A DNA stretch of 64,000 bases from Chenopodium formosanum (taxonomy: Eukaryota > Streptophyta > Magnoliopsida > Caryophyllales > Amaranthaceae): positions 33,833,786 to 33,897,785 of the forward strand of contig CM044858.1 in assembly GCA_024500155.1 (NCBI GenBank), written 5' to 3'. Shown in pieces: positions 23,429 to 35,182 of this stretch (within the stretch, counting starts at the first letter, position 1; every line of letters starts with the position of its first letter). The position numbers and the translations under genes are program-made. The notes under the pieces were generated by a model. That model did not search any database, was not told the DNA's origin, and saw nothing but the letters and a program-made list of their open reading frames with translations.

Positions 23429-26400
23429 TTGGTTGAAAGGAGCGAGTAGATTAAATTAACAGTTACTAGCAGGACTAACAGAAGCTAAATTAGTACTCTG
23501 TACTAGAGTATGCTTCATGCAAAATAGGGGGAGGGGTTAACAAAGTAGCTTTACGTAGTAAGTCAGCAGGCCTAAAAATCCCAATGCACTGAGCTATTAT
23601 CACATTTTTATTACCACATATGTTAATATTATGAAGCATACTATATACTTCGTATTATATTAGTTGATGTGTGAGTATTTACATTCAATTATATACACCT
23701 ACATGAAGTTGATAATTGGGATGAAAGTAGTACATGAAGTACTCTTACATATGGACTTGAAGTTCCTTAGATTTATATATAGAGTAAATAATAATTATGG
23801 ACCTGAAGTTTCTCTTAAACTTATAAACGAGCTTAAACCTGTCAGAATAATACAAAGACATGTACATGACCTAGACTTTTCTAATAGTTTCTCAAGCTTT
23901 TGCCTAATCCACCATTTATATAAATAATGTGTTCCTATATACACAATGTCATGTGAAAATACAAAGTATTTGTATACTTTATATATTGTGTTTTGGGTGG
24001 CTATTCAAGATACCAAGCTCTAGATGAGTATTGATAAATAACTAGATATACTTATTCCCAGAAGTGAATGAAAAATTGCATACTTGAAAGAGCTATAACC
24101 ATGTTTGCATGATGTTCGTTTGATTGTATTTCATGGAAAAGTTCATAAGAATTGCAAACAGGAGTGCATATTATCTTTTGAGCAAGACATATTATTCACG
24201 AGTTTAAGAAATTAAACATGACATTGTTGATAAATATATTTAATATGCCCATACTTATATGACATTCCAATTTAAAATGAATGCAAGAGGAACACTTTAC
24301 TTGATACATGAATTTATCAAAAGAATTTATGACTTACAAGGTGCAAGAGATTTGAAAGGTTGTTGGACTAATTTCATATCCCCATATGCAATGATTGGGG
24401 GGGGGGGGGTGGGGGGGGTGGGGATCCTTGCACACATGAATAATAAGATGTATTAATGGTCAGCTTGACACATACATTAGCTTTAAAATATTTCATTTTA
24501 TTATGTGGCCACATAATTACCAATTATTTAGAATGAACCATCTTGAAGATGGATGTGAATAGATGTCATTGATCATATACTGATTTTAAGTGCTCCAACA
24601 AAATTGATGTCCCAGAAGGACAACATTAATTGCTGATGAATACATAGCATGCCTGAAGCGTGGTAACATAATATCTTATAATGATAAGAATCCTCAATAG
24701 AGGAAGGGAGCAAAAAATGACAATGACACATTTATTCAAGAAAGTGAAAAAATTATGGTAGATATCCTTAAGAGATTATGTAAAGCGCTCTAGAAGAGTA
24801 GAAAATGTCCAACAAGTTTAACATGTATCAAGATTATAGTCAAAACTCCAGCAGAGTATAAGTAAATTATTGGATAAAATATTAGCTAATTGTCTTTCCA
24901 ATGGTATAAAGAAATACATGTTGGTTTTCAAATATCACATTAAATTCATGGCCATGCATAAAGTAAGTTTAATAAAATGGTCACTAGTGTTGAAAAATTG
25001 ACCAGAGTTCAAATTTAGAGAAGTGATAATTTAATAAGGTCATCCGGGCTTAATAATTATCCATTATGGAAACCTGAAGTTTCATTTGATAATGTGTTGA
25101 CGCTCTCTCAATGTTAAATATATGAAATGAATTGAATGACAAGACATAACATTGAGATTGAACTATATTTGGATTGTGATTCATAATAATTTGTATTGAT
25201 GAAAATTTCAAGAGCTAGTAGGTTTTGATTTTTTTTTTATATACGAATGAGTAATAGGTGACCAGAAGTTCCCCAGAATAACCTATATATTGTTGTCAAC
25301 TATTAGGTGACTGGAACCTTATCAAATATACTATTTAAGTCTTTAAAAATCTTGAAGATCATTACCTATTAGAATTACAAGCAAATGATTTATGCTTGTA
25401 AAACAATTCTTTTGATTGGGGCTATAATATGTCAGCACATAAGTAACTGAAAAAAAAAAGAAGGAAAAACATGCAACTGCACAACACATGTCTCCTCATT
25501 GACATTGATTTCCAAAAAAGAACATATTATGGAAAGTGTAATAATAAATACACGTGCAATGTAAGTTAATGAAGAAATGATTCTACATAGAAATTGTTCT
25601 CCAGGAGAGATAAAACTTGTTTAATACAAATCTTATAAGATGTAAATTTTGATTGTGATCGTTATAATGAAATGAATTTTAATGCAAATTTTTATACTAA
25701 GTTGGTATATAATTAGACGCCCCTGGCCTATAAATGAGATATTTTACCAACATTGGGGGGGGGGGAGAATAATTAGCAAAAGTTGCAAATATCGAAAAAA
25801 AATTGATGATCCTATAATGGTAGTTTCAAAAGTTATATGTCAACTTTTGTCTATATATTATCAAGATATGTTGCACATTTATGATTTGATTTGTATTTAG
25901 TTATGATTCATGTTGCGTAGCGCTGAAGATACATTTTGGTCATTTTAATTATGTGTATACATTGAGATAAAATCTTGCAATTTATACTTGAATCACTACA
26001 CCTGAAGTATAGGTTGTATGATCAGTTTCAAAAAATATATATGTCTAATAGATACTCCCTCCATTTTTTTATTTGCATCAATTTCCTTTTATGGGTGGTT
26101 TTTTTAATGCATCACTTCTAAATCTGGTAACTTCATACTATATTTTATCATTTCTCTTTCTTACTTTAAACCCACTCAAATTATTTTATCATTTCTCTCT
26201 CTTCCACAGCCCCCCACTTAAATATTAAAATTATCTATCTTCTCTTACATACCTTCTCTTTCATGGTCACCATCTTACTTTTACCATAATAATTTATTCA
26301 CCCACTCACAATATTTTATTACTCTCCTAAAACTTTGTGCATCCTTAAGTGATGAAAAAAAAAACAGAGGGAGTATGATATATGGCAAGATAGTGCAATT

Positions 26401-27959
26401 AACACTTTTGATAGTGTAATAGTATAGAATTACCATAGTGTATGAAATACTCCTAAAGTGGTATAGATATATGAATTGTTACAATAGATGGCCTACGATG
26501 TAAGAAAAGTTATGATGGTACCAATGAGAAATGTATTCAGATATCGTAGTAAAATAGCATGCGGAATGTAAATTAAAGAATTTTATGATACCGGTACACA
26601 ATGGAACCGATGAATAATATGCATATGCATGATAAATTGGACTAGCAAATAAGGGATCAGAAATATATATGTGCATTTATATATGTCGACATAATGATCA
26701 TAATTAAAAGTTTATCATGGACCAGAAGTCCAATGAAATATGGATTTTTAAATCCACACTGTACAGTGTCTTGCATCATTTTGAGTCTTATGCTTCCGTG
26801 CATGAGTGAGTCATAGGTCAATGGATTACTAATTGCATGTATAGGAAGTTATTAGATGCATTACTCATTATATATAAATATATTTTGTTCCATATCTTAT
26901 CATGATTTTTATATCTCATATTGCATGTACTAGTTATTATATAATAATAGTGGAACGTGTAAATGATCATCCAAAGTATAGTAAGGCGTATTTATAACCT
27001 TGATAGAAACTTACAAAGGAATATTTATATTCCAATGGGCTTATAGTTGTAATGAAATTATTGATGACGTCGATTTAATAACATGTTATGAATCATGTAA
27101 GAAGAGTTCCTGAAAAACTTATATACGACATATTTAAAATTTAAATATCCAGCCCTACAAATTTTATATTTTGAATATCGCAATTATTATCAAACTCTTG
27201 AAAAGTTTATGTGACTACATCATTGACATCTCAACCTGAAGTTTGAGTATACATATATAAGAGTTAGTGAGATTTACTATTTGTACCCGCGGAAAATCTA
27301 TATATCATGTCAATAATGAAACTTCTAAAGAATATTAAGGGATACTTATGCGTGAGACTGCTTTCTTATGGTTCGGAAGAACCATGAACAATGTATATAA
27401 TTACATGTGTTATATTATATTATAATTTATACAAGATTTAAAAACATCAATAATAATATCATGTGTTGCCATATAACTATTAAGGAATGTTTGATCATAT
27501 AATGATCATCAATTTCTATTATTCACGGCCTCCAGAAGAAGGCATAAGTATAATAGTTAAGGCAACTTTAAACAGAGATTTCGGATGAGATGTGGACAAA
27601 CACATGTATCATTATCATAAATTTGGCGCAATTGAAAACGCCTCAAATGTTCACGTGAAGATTCAAGTTCAATTTGGAAAGATCAATCATCAAGAAATGG
27701 TGTTCTGCTACATGAAAGAAGTTATCTAGCCATATCACGTCGGATTTATTGCACTAGAAGATTTCACGTTATGTATTCATCAGCGCAGCTGAAAATACGC
27801 GCTCCACTCTTTTTCCCTTGACCATGTTTTGTCCCACATTGGGTTTTCTTGATAAGGTTTTTAATGAGGAAACATTGCAAGCATATTATGAAAAATAATG
27901 TACTCTTTTTCCTTCACTGTGTTTTTTACAGTCTTTAATAATAGACATCCAAGAAGTAG
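23429..27959 (+). pseudogene. Decayed copia gag-pol interior
   Basis: No long frame survives. One recognisable spot is about 24630-24720, which reads DEYIACLKRGNIISYNDKNPQ then RKGAK. This resembles the hinge between integrase and reverse transcriptase of copia polyproteins (LKRGRP.GSKDKNPRKRK). The words cctgaagt and ccagaagt recur through the region. G-runs occur at 24399-24421 and 25757-25766. Function is lost; assignment relies on the flanking LTRs and this one match. Confidence 0.5.
26055..26373. mobile_element. Stowaway-type MITE
   Basis: Ends ctccctccatt / cagagggag with TA duplications (26053-26054 and 26374-26375). It is inserted in the decayed copia body. Confidence 0.85.
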
Positions 27960-28204
<245 letters not shown>

Positions 28205-28219
28205 CATTCCTAAAAAAAG

Positions 28220-28600
28220 CCTATCCGTAACGGGCAAAAATAGGCTTTTCGTAACGGGCAGCGGGCGTTACGAATACCGCCGTTACGGATAGAAATATTA
28301 TTTGTAACGGGCACTTGTCTGTTACGAATAACTAGTTATTTGTAACGGACAGGTTAAGTGCCCGTTACGAATAGCCAGGTATTTGTAACGGGCAGGTTAA
28401 GTGTCCGTTACGAATAATCAGGTATTTGTAACAGACAAGTTGACTGCCCGTTACGAATAGCTAGGTATTTGTAACGGACATGTTGACTGCCAGTTACAAA
28501 TAGCCAGTTATTTGTAACGGACACTTTGACTGCCCGTTACGAATAATGTCTTGAAAAATCAAAATATTAGGGGTATTTGTAACAGGCACAAAAGGTGCTT
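28220..28600. repeat. CACTA subterminal repeat array, left
   Basis: Roughly a dozen gtaacgggca-like motifs alternating in orientation (tatttgtaacgggc / gcccgttacgaata), forming short hairpins. Confidence 0.85.
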
Positions 28601-28836
28601 GTTACAAATACCCCTTTTCCTTTTCCATTGACATCTCAAATTATCATTTATAATAATTAACAAACAAAAACCCAAATACTGATTTCCATGCCACAAAGGC
28701 ATACAAATATTATCAAAATATGGCACACCAAATTTTAAATTTACATCTCAAAAAATTCATAACTGTCTCTGATCTATTCTCCGCATCTGAGGCAAGCTCA
28801 AGCGTCATTTCAGCTTGAACTTCCAATTGTTGTAAA

Positions 28837-29997
28837 TTAATGTGCCCATTGCCCTCTCGACTGATTTACATCAGCAGATGGACCAACACCAACATTTCCT
28901 TCAACATCACTTTGTTCACAAGTCCCAGCAAGGATCTCATTTGCAGACTCATTTTGTTGATCATCATCTAGGATCTCATTTGCAAGCTCATTCTGTACTT
29001 GAGCACTATCAAGAACCTCAATCTGAGGATCATTTGGTACATGAGTACTGTCAATATGACCAGGCCGAAGAAGTGCAGGGTCCAACACATCCGATTTGTT
29101 TGTTGCCATGATAAATTTGACCTGCAGTTACCAAGCACTTAGTGGTCAAATATTAGGTCTGAATCACATTGTTCAACAGCAATGCATACAACATAACTAC
29201 CCTTGTACTAAATTCAGTCATGATACCTTGCCTAGTTGATCAAATCCATCAAGCTGATTCAGTAGCTCCAGCAGAGTTCTCTGAATTTCACGATCAGAAG
29301 TCATACCCTCCTCACCTAGTCGTCGACCTCCAATAGCATCAATCTCGTCCATAAAGATGATGCAGGGCTGAAAATAGGAGCAATGACTTTAATAAACCAT
29401 TTGAAACAAGTACAACTTATGATGAGAAAAACTTTACATTGCTACATTAGATATCAGACTTACTTGGTGATCTCTAGCGTAATTAAACATTTCACGAATC
29501 AGTGTAGCACTCTCACCAATGTAACTAATTATAATAGAACTCGCAGCAGCCTAAAACAGCAAAAGAAAGCACATCATTACATGCCAGAAAATTAAAAGAA
29601 ACATCAATATAAAAGAAAAAAAAATATGCAGCAGTTTTAATCTAACTGAATACTCTCATATACCTGTAAGAAATTGACTTTTATATTGCTTGCTATGGTT
29701 CGAGCTAACATTGTCTTGCCCGTCCCAGGAGGCCCATAGAGAAGAACACCCTGAATCTCAGAAAAAAAATACTTGATGCATTAAGACTAGCTTGGAACTA
29801 AAATGTGAAACACACCTAAAAAGAACACAAACCAGGAATTCTAATAGCAAGCCAGCTAGCGAGCCACACACACGTCGTACCTTTGGGGGCTTGATTCCCA
29901 CCCTAATGAAAATCTCAGGATTCATTAGTGGAAGCTCGATGCATTCTTTCAGCTGGGCTTTGCGCGTGGGACCGAAGGACCATTGTTTAGTCCAAAT
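28837..29997 (-). pseudogene. RPT4: Captured RPT4 (26S proteasome ATPase) fragment with intact spliced frame
   Basis: Exons on the minus strand: part of 29881-30113, then 29664-29750, 29464-29550, 29227-29367 and 28837-29121. Every internal boundary has GT donor and AG acceptor, and all phases join. From an ATG inside LMNPEIF the spliced frame runs about 214 codons without a stop. It contains GVLLYGPPGTGKT (Walker A), YIGES, FNYARDHQ, IIFMDEIDAIGGRR (Walker B), DREIQRTLLELLNQLDGFD and MATNKSDVLDPALLRPG. These identify subunit RPT4 of the proteasome ATPase ring. Residues after RPGHID are unrelated, with a repeated ANEIL phrase, and end in a stop at 28837. The RPT4 N-terminal coiled coil/OB region and C-terminal lid are missing, so ordinary proteasome function is excluded. 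Confidence 0.85.
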
Positions 29998-30113
29998 AAA
30001 AGTTTTCCGATCAATTCAATGCTGCTGTCAAGGTGGCTTCTGTGCTTCATAGTCTCAGTTATCTCTTTAAGAATCTTATGCTTCTCCTCATGTTCCTCCT
30101 TTGATCTTTCATA
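29968..30113 (-). pseudogene. VPE: Captured exon fragment of vacuolar processing enzyme (legumain, C13)
   Basis: The minus-strand frame starting after an AG acceptor at 30114 reads YERSKEEHEEKHKILKE and then HRSHLDSSIELIGKLLFG...GPSV. This is the segment after the catalytic domain of plant vacuolar processing enzymes, where HR.H.D.SI.LIGKLLFG..GP.V is characteristic. At about 29955-29972 the sequence passes directly, without an intron, into RPT4 sequence. The VPE frame runs into a TGA a few codons after the junction, and the RPT4 frame is offset. No catalytic His or Cys is included. Identification is from memory of the family. Confidence 0.7.
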
Positions 30114-30961
30114 CTGTAAGAGAAGTTGGTGATTATCGAGTAGTGACAGACATAGATTATAGATACAAGTCCAAGATTCAGAATTGACCAATTTATGTAA
30201 GTTAAGCATCTTTTGATCTAAAATGAAGTGTAACATGTAAAAAAAAACTATTTTTTATGAAATCAATTACTAAAAATTTCCCAAGCCTATGGGATAGGTT
30301 AACGATTGCACTGTTGAGTATACATATTTTAGGCTCAAGGATAGCAGACTTATAAGAAAAAAGTATTAAGTAAACATATGCTATACTACTATGGCTAAAT
30401 TCCTCCCTAAAATCTCAAATATAGCATAAATTATGATAATTAAACAAAACCCACTACTTTTTCTTAAACCTAATTAGAAGAACAAACCAGAAGAAGCTAT
30501 CAATTTGCAACATTACATATATAAAAACATATCATTACCCTAACATGATAAACCATAAAATTCCAAATCAAGTAAAATTTACAAACTTTACAACAAAAAC
30601 AAGGATTCAAAACACAAAATCACAAACCCTGAAAATTCAGTTTATCAATCAATCAATTTAAAATTTCCTAATTGATTTCAACCGTTTAAATTAATTAATC
30701 CAGTAAAAACAGAGATAGCAACAAATAGATCAAAATCAATGAAATAAAAAAGAACTAATCAAAAAAAAAAAACCCAGGTGATTTCAAATGTTTAAATTAA
30801 CTAATATACACAACAAAATATCCAGCAAAATTAACACAAACCCATCAATCATCCAAATCAAGTCACACAAATTAGATCAAACAAACCTGTATATTAAAAA
30901 AATAAAAACGAATCCAAAAATTCAAACATAAAAATAATAATCATTAAATTGAAAAATTCGT

Positions 30962-31310
30962 ACCTAGGGTTAGTGAAAGAGAGGCGGCGAGAATTGCGGG
31001 TGAGATTAAGGAGAAGCGGTGAAGGAGGGCGGTGGAAGGGCGGATTGAAGGAGATCCGGCGCAACCCCAGTCAATTTAACCATTTTTCTCTATCGTCGTT
31101 CCATCTCGCTGTTTTTCTCCAATGGAAGGGGAAGATCGATTGATGGAGTAGAGGAGAAAGGTCGTGATTTTGAAATGAGACGAGAGAGGGCCTGAGATTG
31201 ATGGGCAAGATTGTTGAATTACGGGGAGGAGAAGAGGAGAGGAGAGAGAGAGGGAGTGAGGGACTGATGAGAGAGAAAAAGGCAAATGACGGCATAGTTT
31301 GGGCATTTGG
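30962..31310 (-). other. Probable 5' leader exon of the chimeric CACTA transcript
   Basis: Pyrimidine-rich, non-repetitive sequence on the minus strand ends with CACTAACCCTAG followed by a good donor GTACGA at 30961. It lies upstream of the VPE exon, with an AT-rich candidate intron (30114-30961) between them. The source gene was not recognised; 5' UTR or promoter origin is inferred from composition and position. Confidence 0.5.
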
Positions 31311-31364
31311 GTGAAACCCTAAAAAGCCAAATACTGGACTCCTCTCATACGTTGGGCCAAGTTT

Positions 31365-31625
31365 GGGCATTTGTAACGGGCACCATATGTCTGTTACGTG
31401 TAATATAGTATCCGTAACGGGCAAAATAGTGTCCGTTACGAATACTTATTTATTTGTAACGGCCATTAATTTGTCCGTTACAATTACATACGTATTCGTA
31501 ACGGACATTATTTTGCCCGTTACAAATAAACGAGTATTAGTAACGGACACTATTTTGCCCGTTACGAATATCTTAATTGTAACGGGCAAAGCTTTGCCCG
31601 TTACGAATAGCCTGTTACGAATGAG
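31365..31625. repeat. CACTA subterminal repeat array, right
   Basis: About ten gtaacgggca-type motifs in both orientations, mirroring the left array. Confidence 0.85.
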
Positions 31626-32188
31626 ATTTTTTCCATTAGTGGATCATATTCTCTTTATTTCATAATAATTCTAGTATTTAACTTTTGCTGCTGCAATTTC
31701 AGAGAAATATAAGAGAACCACATAGTTGAAATTGAAATAGAGGAATATCTACTCTACAAAATTAAACTTCAAATATGAGGCTGGGATAAATTGCTTGTTC
31801 TTTGCTCCACTCCAAACTGTGCGGAATTTAAGGCAGGGAGTTGATCAAAGACATTATTATAGCCGACAACTAGAATCAAAGATCACCTTACATCATCAAC
31901 AATCTTGATTCCTGAAAGAGATTCCGTTTGCCGTACGCAATAATACTCTACGTTAATATTAATCCTGTTTTTAAATAATTGCATTATTTTGATTTTTGTT
32001 ACGTTACTATTCACATAATTAATTCTTAATTGAGGGCATTTTGTATTAAAAAAGAAAAAAAAGATGATTGTCATTTCAGTATAACAATAATAGGGGTTTA
32101 CCATTAAGAATTTTCAACTCATATTCATGAAATTTATTGAAACAATGCTTAAACACATCCTTTGCATTTTTTTTTATTTTATTTAAAA

Positions 32189-32567
32189 TTTTGTGAAAAA
32201 CTACCTTATAAAACATTTTTTTTTGCGAGAAACTACCTAATAAAAAAAATGTTGTAATAAACTACCTTATAAAAGGGTAAATGTTGTAAGAGACTACCCA
32301 TGGTCAAAAAGTCATCGTTGACTTTTATTTTCCGGCTTTGATCACGTGACGTGCCAATTAAGAAAAAAGGAGGGAAAGGGTGAATTAAAAGTCACGTGAT
32401 CGGCACGTGATGTGGTCAACGCCGGAAAATGAAAGTCAACGGTGACTTTCCGACCAATGGTAGTCTCTTACAACATTTACTCTTTTATAAGGTAGTTTCT
32501 TACAACATTTTTTTTATTAGGTAGTTTCTCGCAAAAAAAGTGCTTTAAATGGTAGTTTTTCACAAAA
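32189..32567. mobile_element. Near-perfect palindromic (foldback) element
   Basis: The left half (ttttgtgaaaaactacc ... gtcaacg.tgactttt.tttccggc) is repeated inverted in the right half, with a centre near 32375 that carries cacgtgac / ggcacgtga. The arms are about 170 bp. No clear target duplication could be fixed, and it encodes nothing. Confidence 0.75.
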
Positions 32568-32766
32568 TAAAACAATTAGATAATTGTAGCTAACACATTC
32601 TATTTGTGTTGACCAATAGAAGTTCATAAATCGATCAGTCAAAACTAAAGTAGGTATCACCAATTCACCATATCATATATTATAGAAATATAGAGGGATG
32701 GAAACAACTACATAAACGATAATTATTTTTTATTTTTTTATTTTTTAAAGAAACATAAACGACATA

Positions 32767-33023
32767 CTACCTCCGTTTTTATTTAGTTGATACGTTTTGA
32801 CTTTAGCACTTTTCACACACCTCCCTTTAACCATGTTTTGTGCTTTATACGTAATGAAAAATATAGTCATGTGGGATCTTGTTAGATTTGTTACGTTATA
32901 TACTTTCAAAATATCAACTTTTCATAATTTTTGCTTATTGATAATTAAAGATATTAATGATTTAATAAGTGCATTGGCAAACGTGACTAAAGAAACGTGT
33001 CATCTAAAAAGAAACGGAGGAAG
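32767..33023. mobile_element. Stowaway-type MITE
   Basis: Ends ctacctccgttttt / aaacggaggaag with TA duplications (32765-32766 and 33024-33025). Confidence 0.85.
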
Positions 33024-33062
33024 TACTTAATAGGCTATAACTTGTAGGATTTAATCTAAAAA

Positions 33063-33395
33063 CTAGTGTGTGGCCCAGGCGATGCCCCGGGTTGCTAGTT
33101 TGTATTTGTTGGTTTCGAGTTTAAGTGTTGCTATAAACATTTTTTAGTTGTCAAACTCAATCATTACATAATGGAAACAAATAGTATAAACTACCAATTA
33201 ACTTATCTAAGTTAACCATAATTTTGTTGGATAAAAAAACACAAGTAATAAATGGCTAAGATGGTAAGACTTGTAACTTAAGACTTGTTAGTCTTGAGTT
33301 CAAGTCTTGTTAAAAGCATTTTTTGGATGCAAACAAAAAGGTGACATGTGGAACATATTCTGTTTTAGGAACGCTTTTTAATATATAAGTATAGA
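33063..33395 (-). mobile_element. Short non-autonomous Helitron, both ends seen
   Basis: On the minus strand it begins TCTATACTTATATATTAAAA (33395 leftwards), after an A. It ends with a GC-rich hairpin (cccgg..gcctggg) and CTAG (33063) before a T, fitting the Helitron rule of insertion between A and T with TC...CTAG ends. Length is 333 bp. It carries a tRNA-like segment on the opposite strand. Confidence 0.75.
33253..33306 (+). other. tRNA-like Pol III promoter segment in the Helitron
   Basis: An A box tggctaagatgg (33253-33264) and a B box gagttcaagtc (33296-33306) are spaced as in tRNA genes. No acceptor-stem pairing is evident, so it is not a functional tRNA gene. Confidence 0.5.
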
Positions 33396-33454
33396 TTGTT
33401 ACAGCAACATTTTTGTGATGAACGAATATGTTTTATACTTTATTAGTTAGCAAA

Positions 33455-33490
33455 CTAGGTTAAAATCCCGTACAATGCATGATTGTTAAA
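33455..33490 (-). mobile_element. Helitron-like 3' terminus (weak)
   Basis: The minus strand shows a partly paired hairpin (catgcattgtacgg) and then CTAG|T. The 5' end was not found. Confidence 0.35.
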
Positions 33491-33550
33491 TATTTTAGAC
33501 AATAATGTTACAATATATAAAGTATATATAAAAGATATGAAGAAATATTT

Positions 33551-33742
33551 CATTTGGGTATATATGAAATATGATTGTGAAATTGGAAAGACAATATTAA
33601 AGTTTTTGCAAAAGGGGAAAAAAAAAAAAAGTAGTAAAAAACATTTGGGTATATATGAAATATAATTGTTAAATTGGAAAGACAATATTAAAGATTTTGC
33701 AAAAGGGGAAAAAAAAAAAAAAAAAAAAAAAGAAGTAAAAAA
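33551..33742. repeat. Tandem duplication, period about 91 bp
   Basis: catttgggtatatatgaaat starts at 33551 and again at 33642. The two units share aattggaaagacaatattaa and end in an A-rich run. Confidence 0.85.
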
Positions 33743-34903
33743 GGCGGGAAAATTTTTCACAAGGTAATGACAAGATGATAGCCGGTTTCATGAAGAACCT
33801 GGTTTGCAGTTCCAGGAGTGGAACATCGTCCCAAATAATTTCAATTAATTAACAGTGCACGAGTGCACATGAAGACTAAAGCTAAGTTGTAACTCTAGTA
33901 TTCATTTAAATATAGTACAACTTGGAGTCTATGAAACTTATTAGAAACGTAATAAGGCTTGAAAAGTAAAATATAATCGGAAGTCTTAGCTTAATGATAT
34001 TAAAGATAATTAAGTATTTTTATTAGTTAAAATTTGTTTTGGAAAACTTCTCTTTACTTATCTATTTATTTTTCTATTTAAAAAATGATTTTATATGAAA
34101 ATTTGCTTAGTCGGGTTTTAATAATATCAAAACCTATATATACTTAAACTATCTTTCTGTTTTTAACGTCGCTTAGGCTACCCATATTTATGCATAAATA
34201 GGAAATGAGCTAGTAGACTAATCAAATTGTGAGTTTATGTGTGAAACCTAAAGAGCATACTTATATAAGAATAATAAGTTTGTCAAGCATTATAATATTA
34301 GTTTCGGGTTTCATATATTGCTTTTCATTCTTGTAATAGATTTAATTGTTGTGTTGTAACTAATTTTTGGGGTGTAAGAATTCAAGAGAACCTAGAATTA
34401 TAATTGGAGAAGAGCATAATGTAGGCTTCTAGTGAGAGACCGAGTGAGTAGTGCTACGGGAGGGATTCAAGTTACTGGATGATGAGGAACAATTAGGTTT
34501 TTTGTGAGTTTAGTGTAGAAAGTTTAGTGAGGGAAAAATGTCTATTTATAATTAGGTTGTAACAGGTGGATTTGACATATCATAATAAAAGAGGATTACA
34601 AAATCACCCCAAAATAAGGGTTGAGGTTTAAACTCCAGTTGGACCCTAGAAGGTTTACTCATAAAATCTGATGACTTCTCACTAAGTTTCTTTAGGCTTT
34701 TGTTTAAATTCGCAAACATTAGCCTTAAAAGAACTCATTACAATTCACCCTCTTTAGTAGTTTGTCTCAACTCTCAATTAGACAAGTATAATTCAAATTC
34801 AAATCATATAAAAGCTAGTTTACTATCAAAGACTTAGTTAATCGATATGTGAGCTGTTAAGAGTAACACATGTTGTATACATGCACAGTACAATACACAA
34901 TAC

Positions 34904-34905
<2 letters not shown>

Positions 34906-34947
<42 letters not shown>

Positions 34948-35182
34948 AAGCTAAGAAGGACCTTGCTAAACCAATAACGCTCTCAAGTTTGTCAAGCTCA
35001 GCTACGCAAGTCAAAACTTGCAATTATAGGGTAGAAGTAATTAAGGGAATATAACCCCCTACTCTCAAGTCAGAGCTGATCCAAGCATATGTAGTTAGTG
35101 AGGTTTGAATTTGTGACGATCAGAAAGTAACAAGCTAGATGAGTTTTTCACCATCTCTACCAAGTTTGCTTGGTTACGACCA
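34906..35182 (-). mobile_element. tRNA-derived SINE
   Basis: The minus strand reads an A box (aagcaaacttgg, around 35161-35172), a B box (aattcaaacctc, around 35102-35113), a unique body with gcttggatcagctctgac, and a 41-base poly(A) tail (T run at 34906-34946 on the plus strand). Such organisation defines a Pol III SINE. A target duplication could not be confirmed, and a partial copy of its first ~20 bases also lies at 35194-35208. Confidence 0.6.

Larger units (their letters stand above)
28205..31641 (-). mobile_element. Non-autonomous CACTA (En/Spm) transposon carrying captured gene exons
   Basis: The right end, read inwards, is CACTAATGG followed by AAAAAATCTCATTCG. The left end is cattcctaaaaaaagcc, a mutated counterpart. 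Both subterminal regions consist of many copies, in both orientations, of gtaacgggca (28220-28600 and 31365-31625), the usual arrangement in CACTA elements. The 3.4-kb insert lies within the right LTR of the old copia element. No transposase is present. Between the subterminal repeats lies a spliced minus-strand chimera of host gene fragments. A clean 3-bp TSD could not be verified. Confidence 0.8.

Noticed and set aside
24382..24423. G-runs as quadruplex regulators
   Set aside because: Single homopolymer runs in decayed transposon DNA; slippage explains them and nothing links them to a gene.
28837..30113. Functional proteasome subunit gene RPT4
   Set aside because: N-terminal and C-terminal parts are missing, and it lies inside a CACTA element; annotated as a captured fragment.
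31071..31424. 117-residue frame on the minus strand
   Set aside because: Runs from CACTA subterminal repeats into the leader exon; no recognisable domain, more likely untranslated leader.
33253..33306. tRNA gene
   Set aside because: A and B boxes are present but there is no acceptor stem or convincing cloverleaf; treated as tRNA-like sequence in a Helitron.
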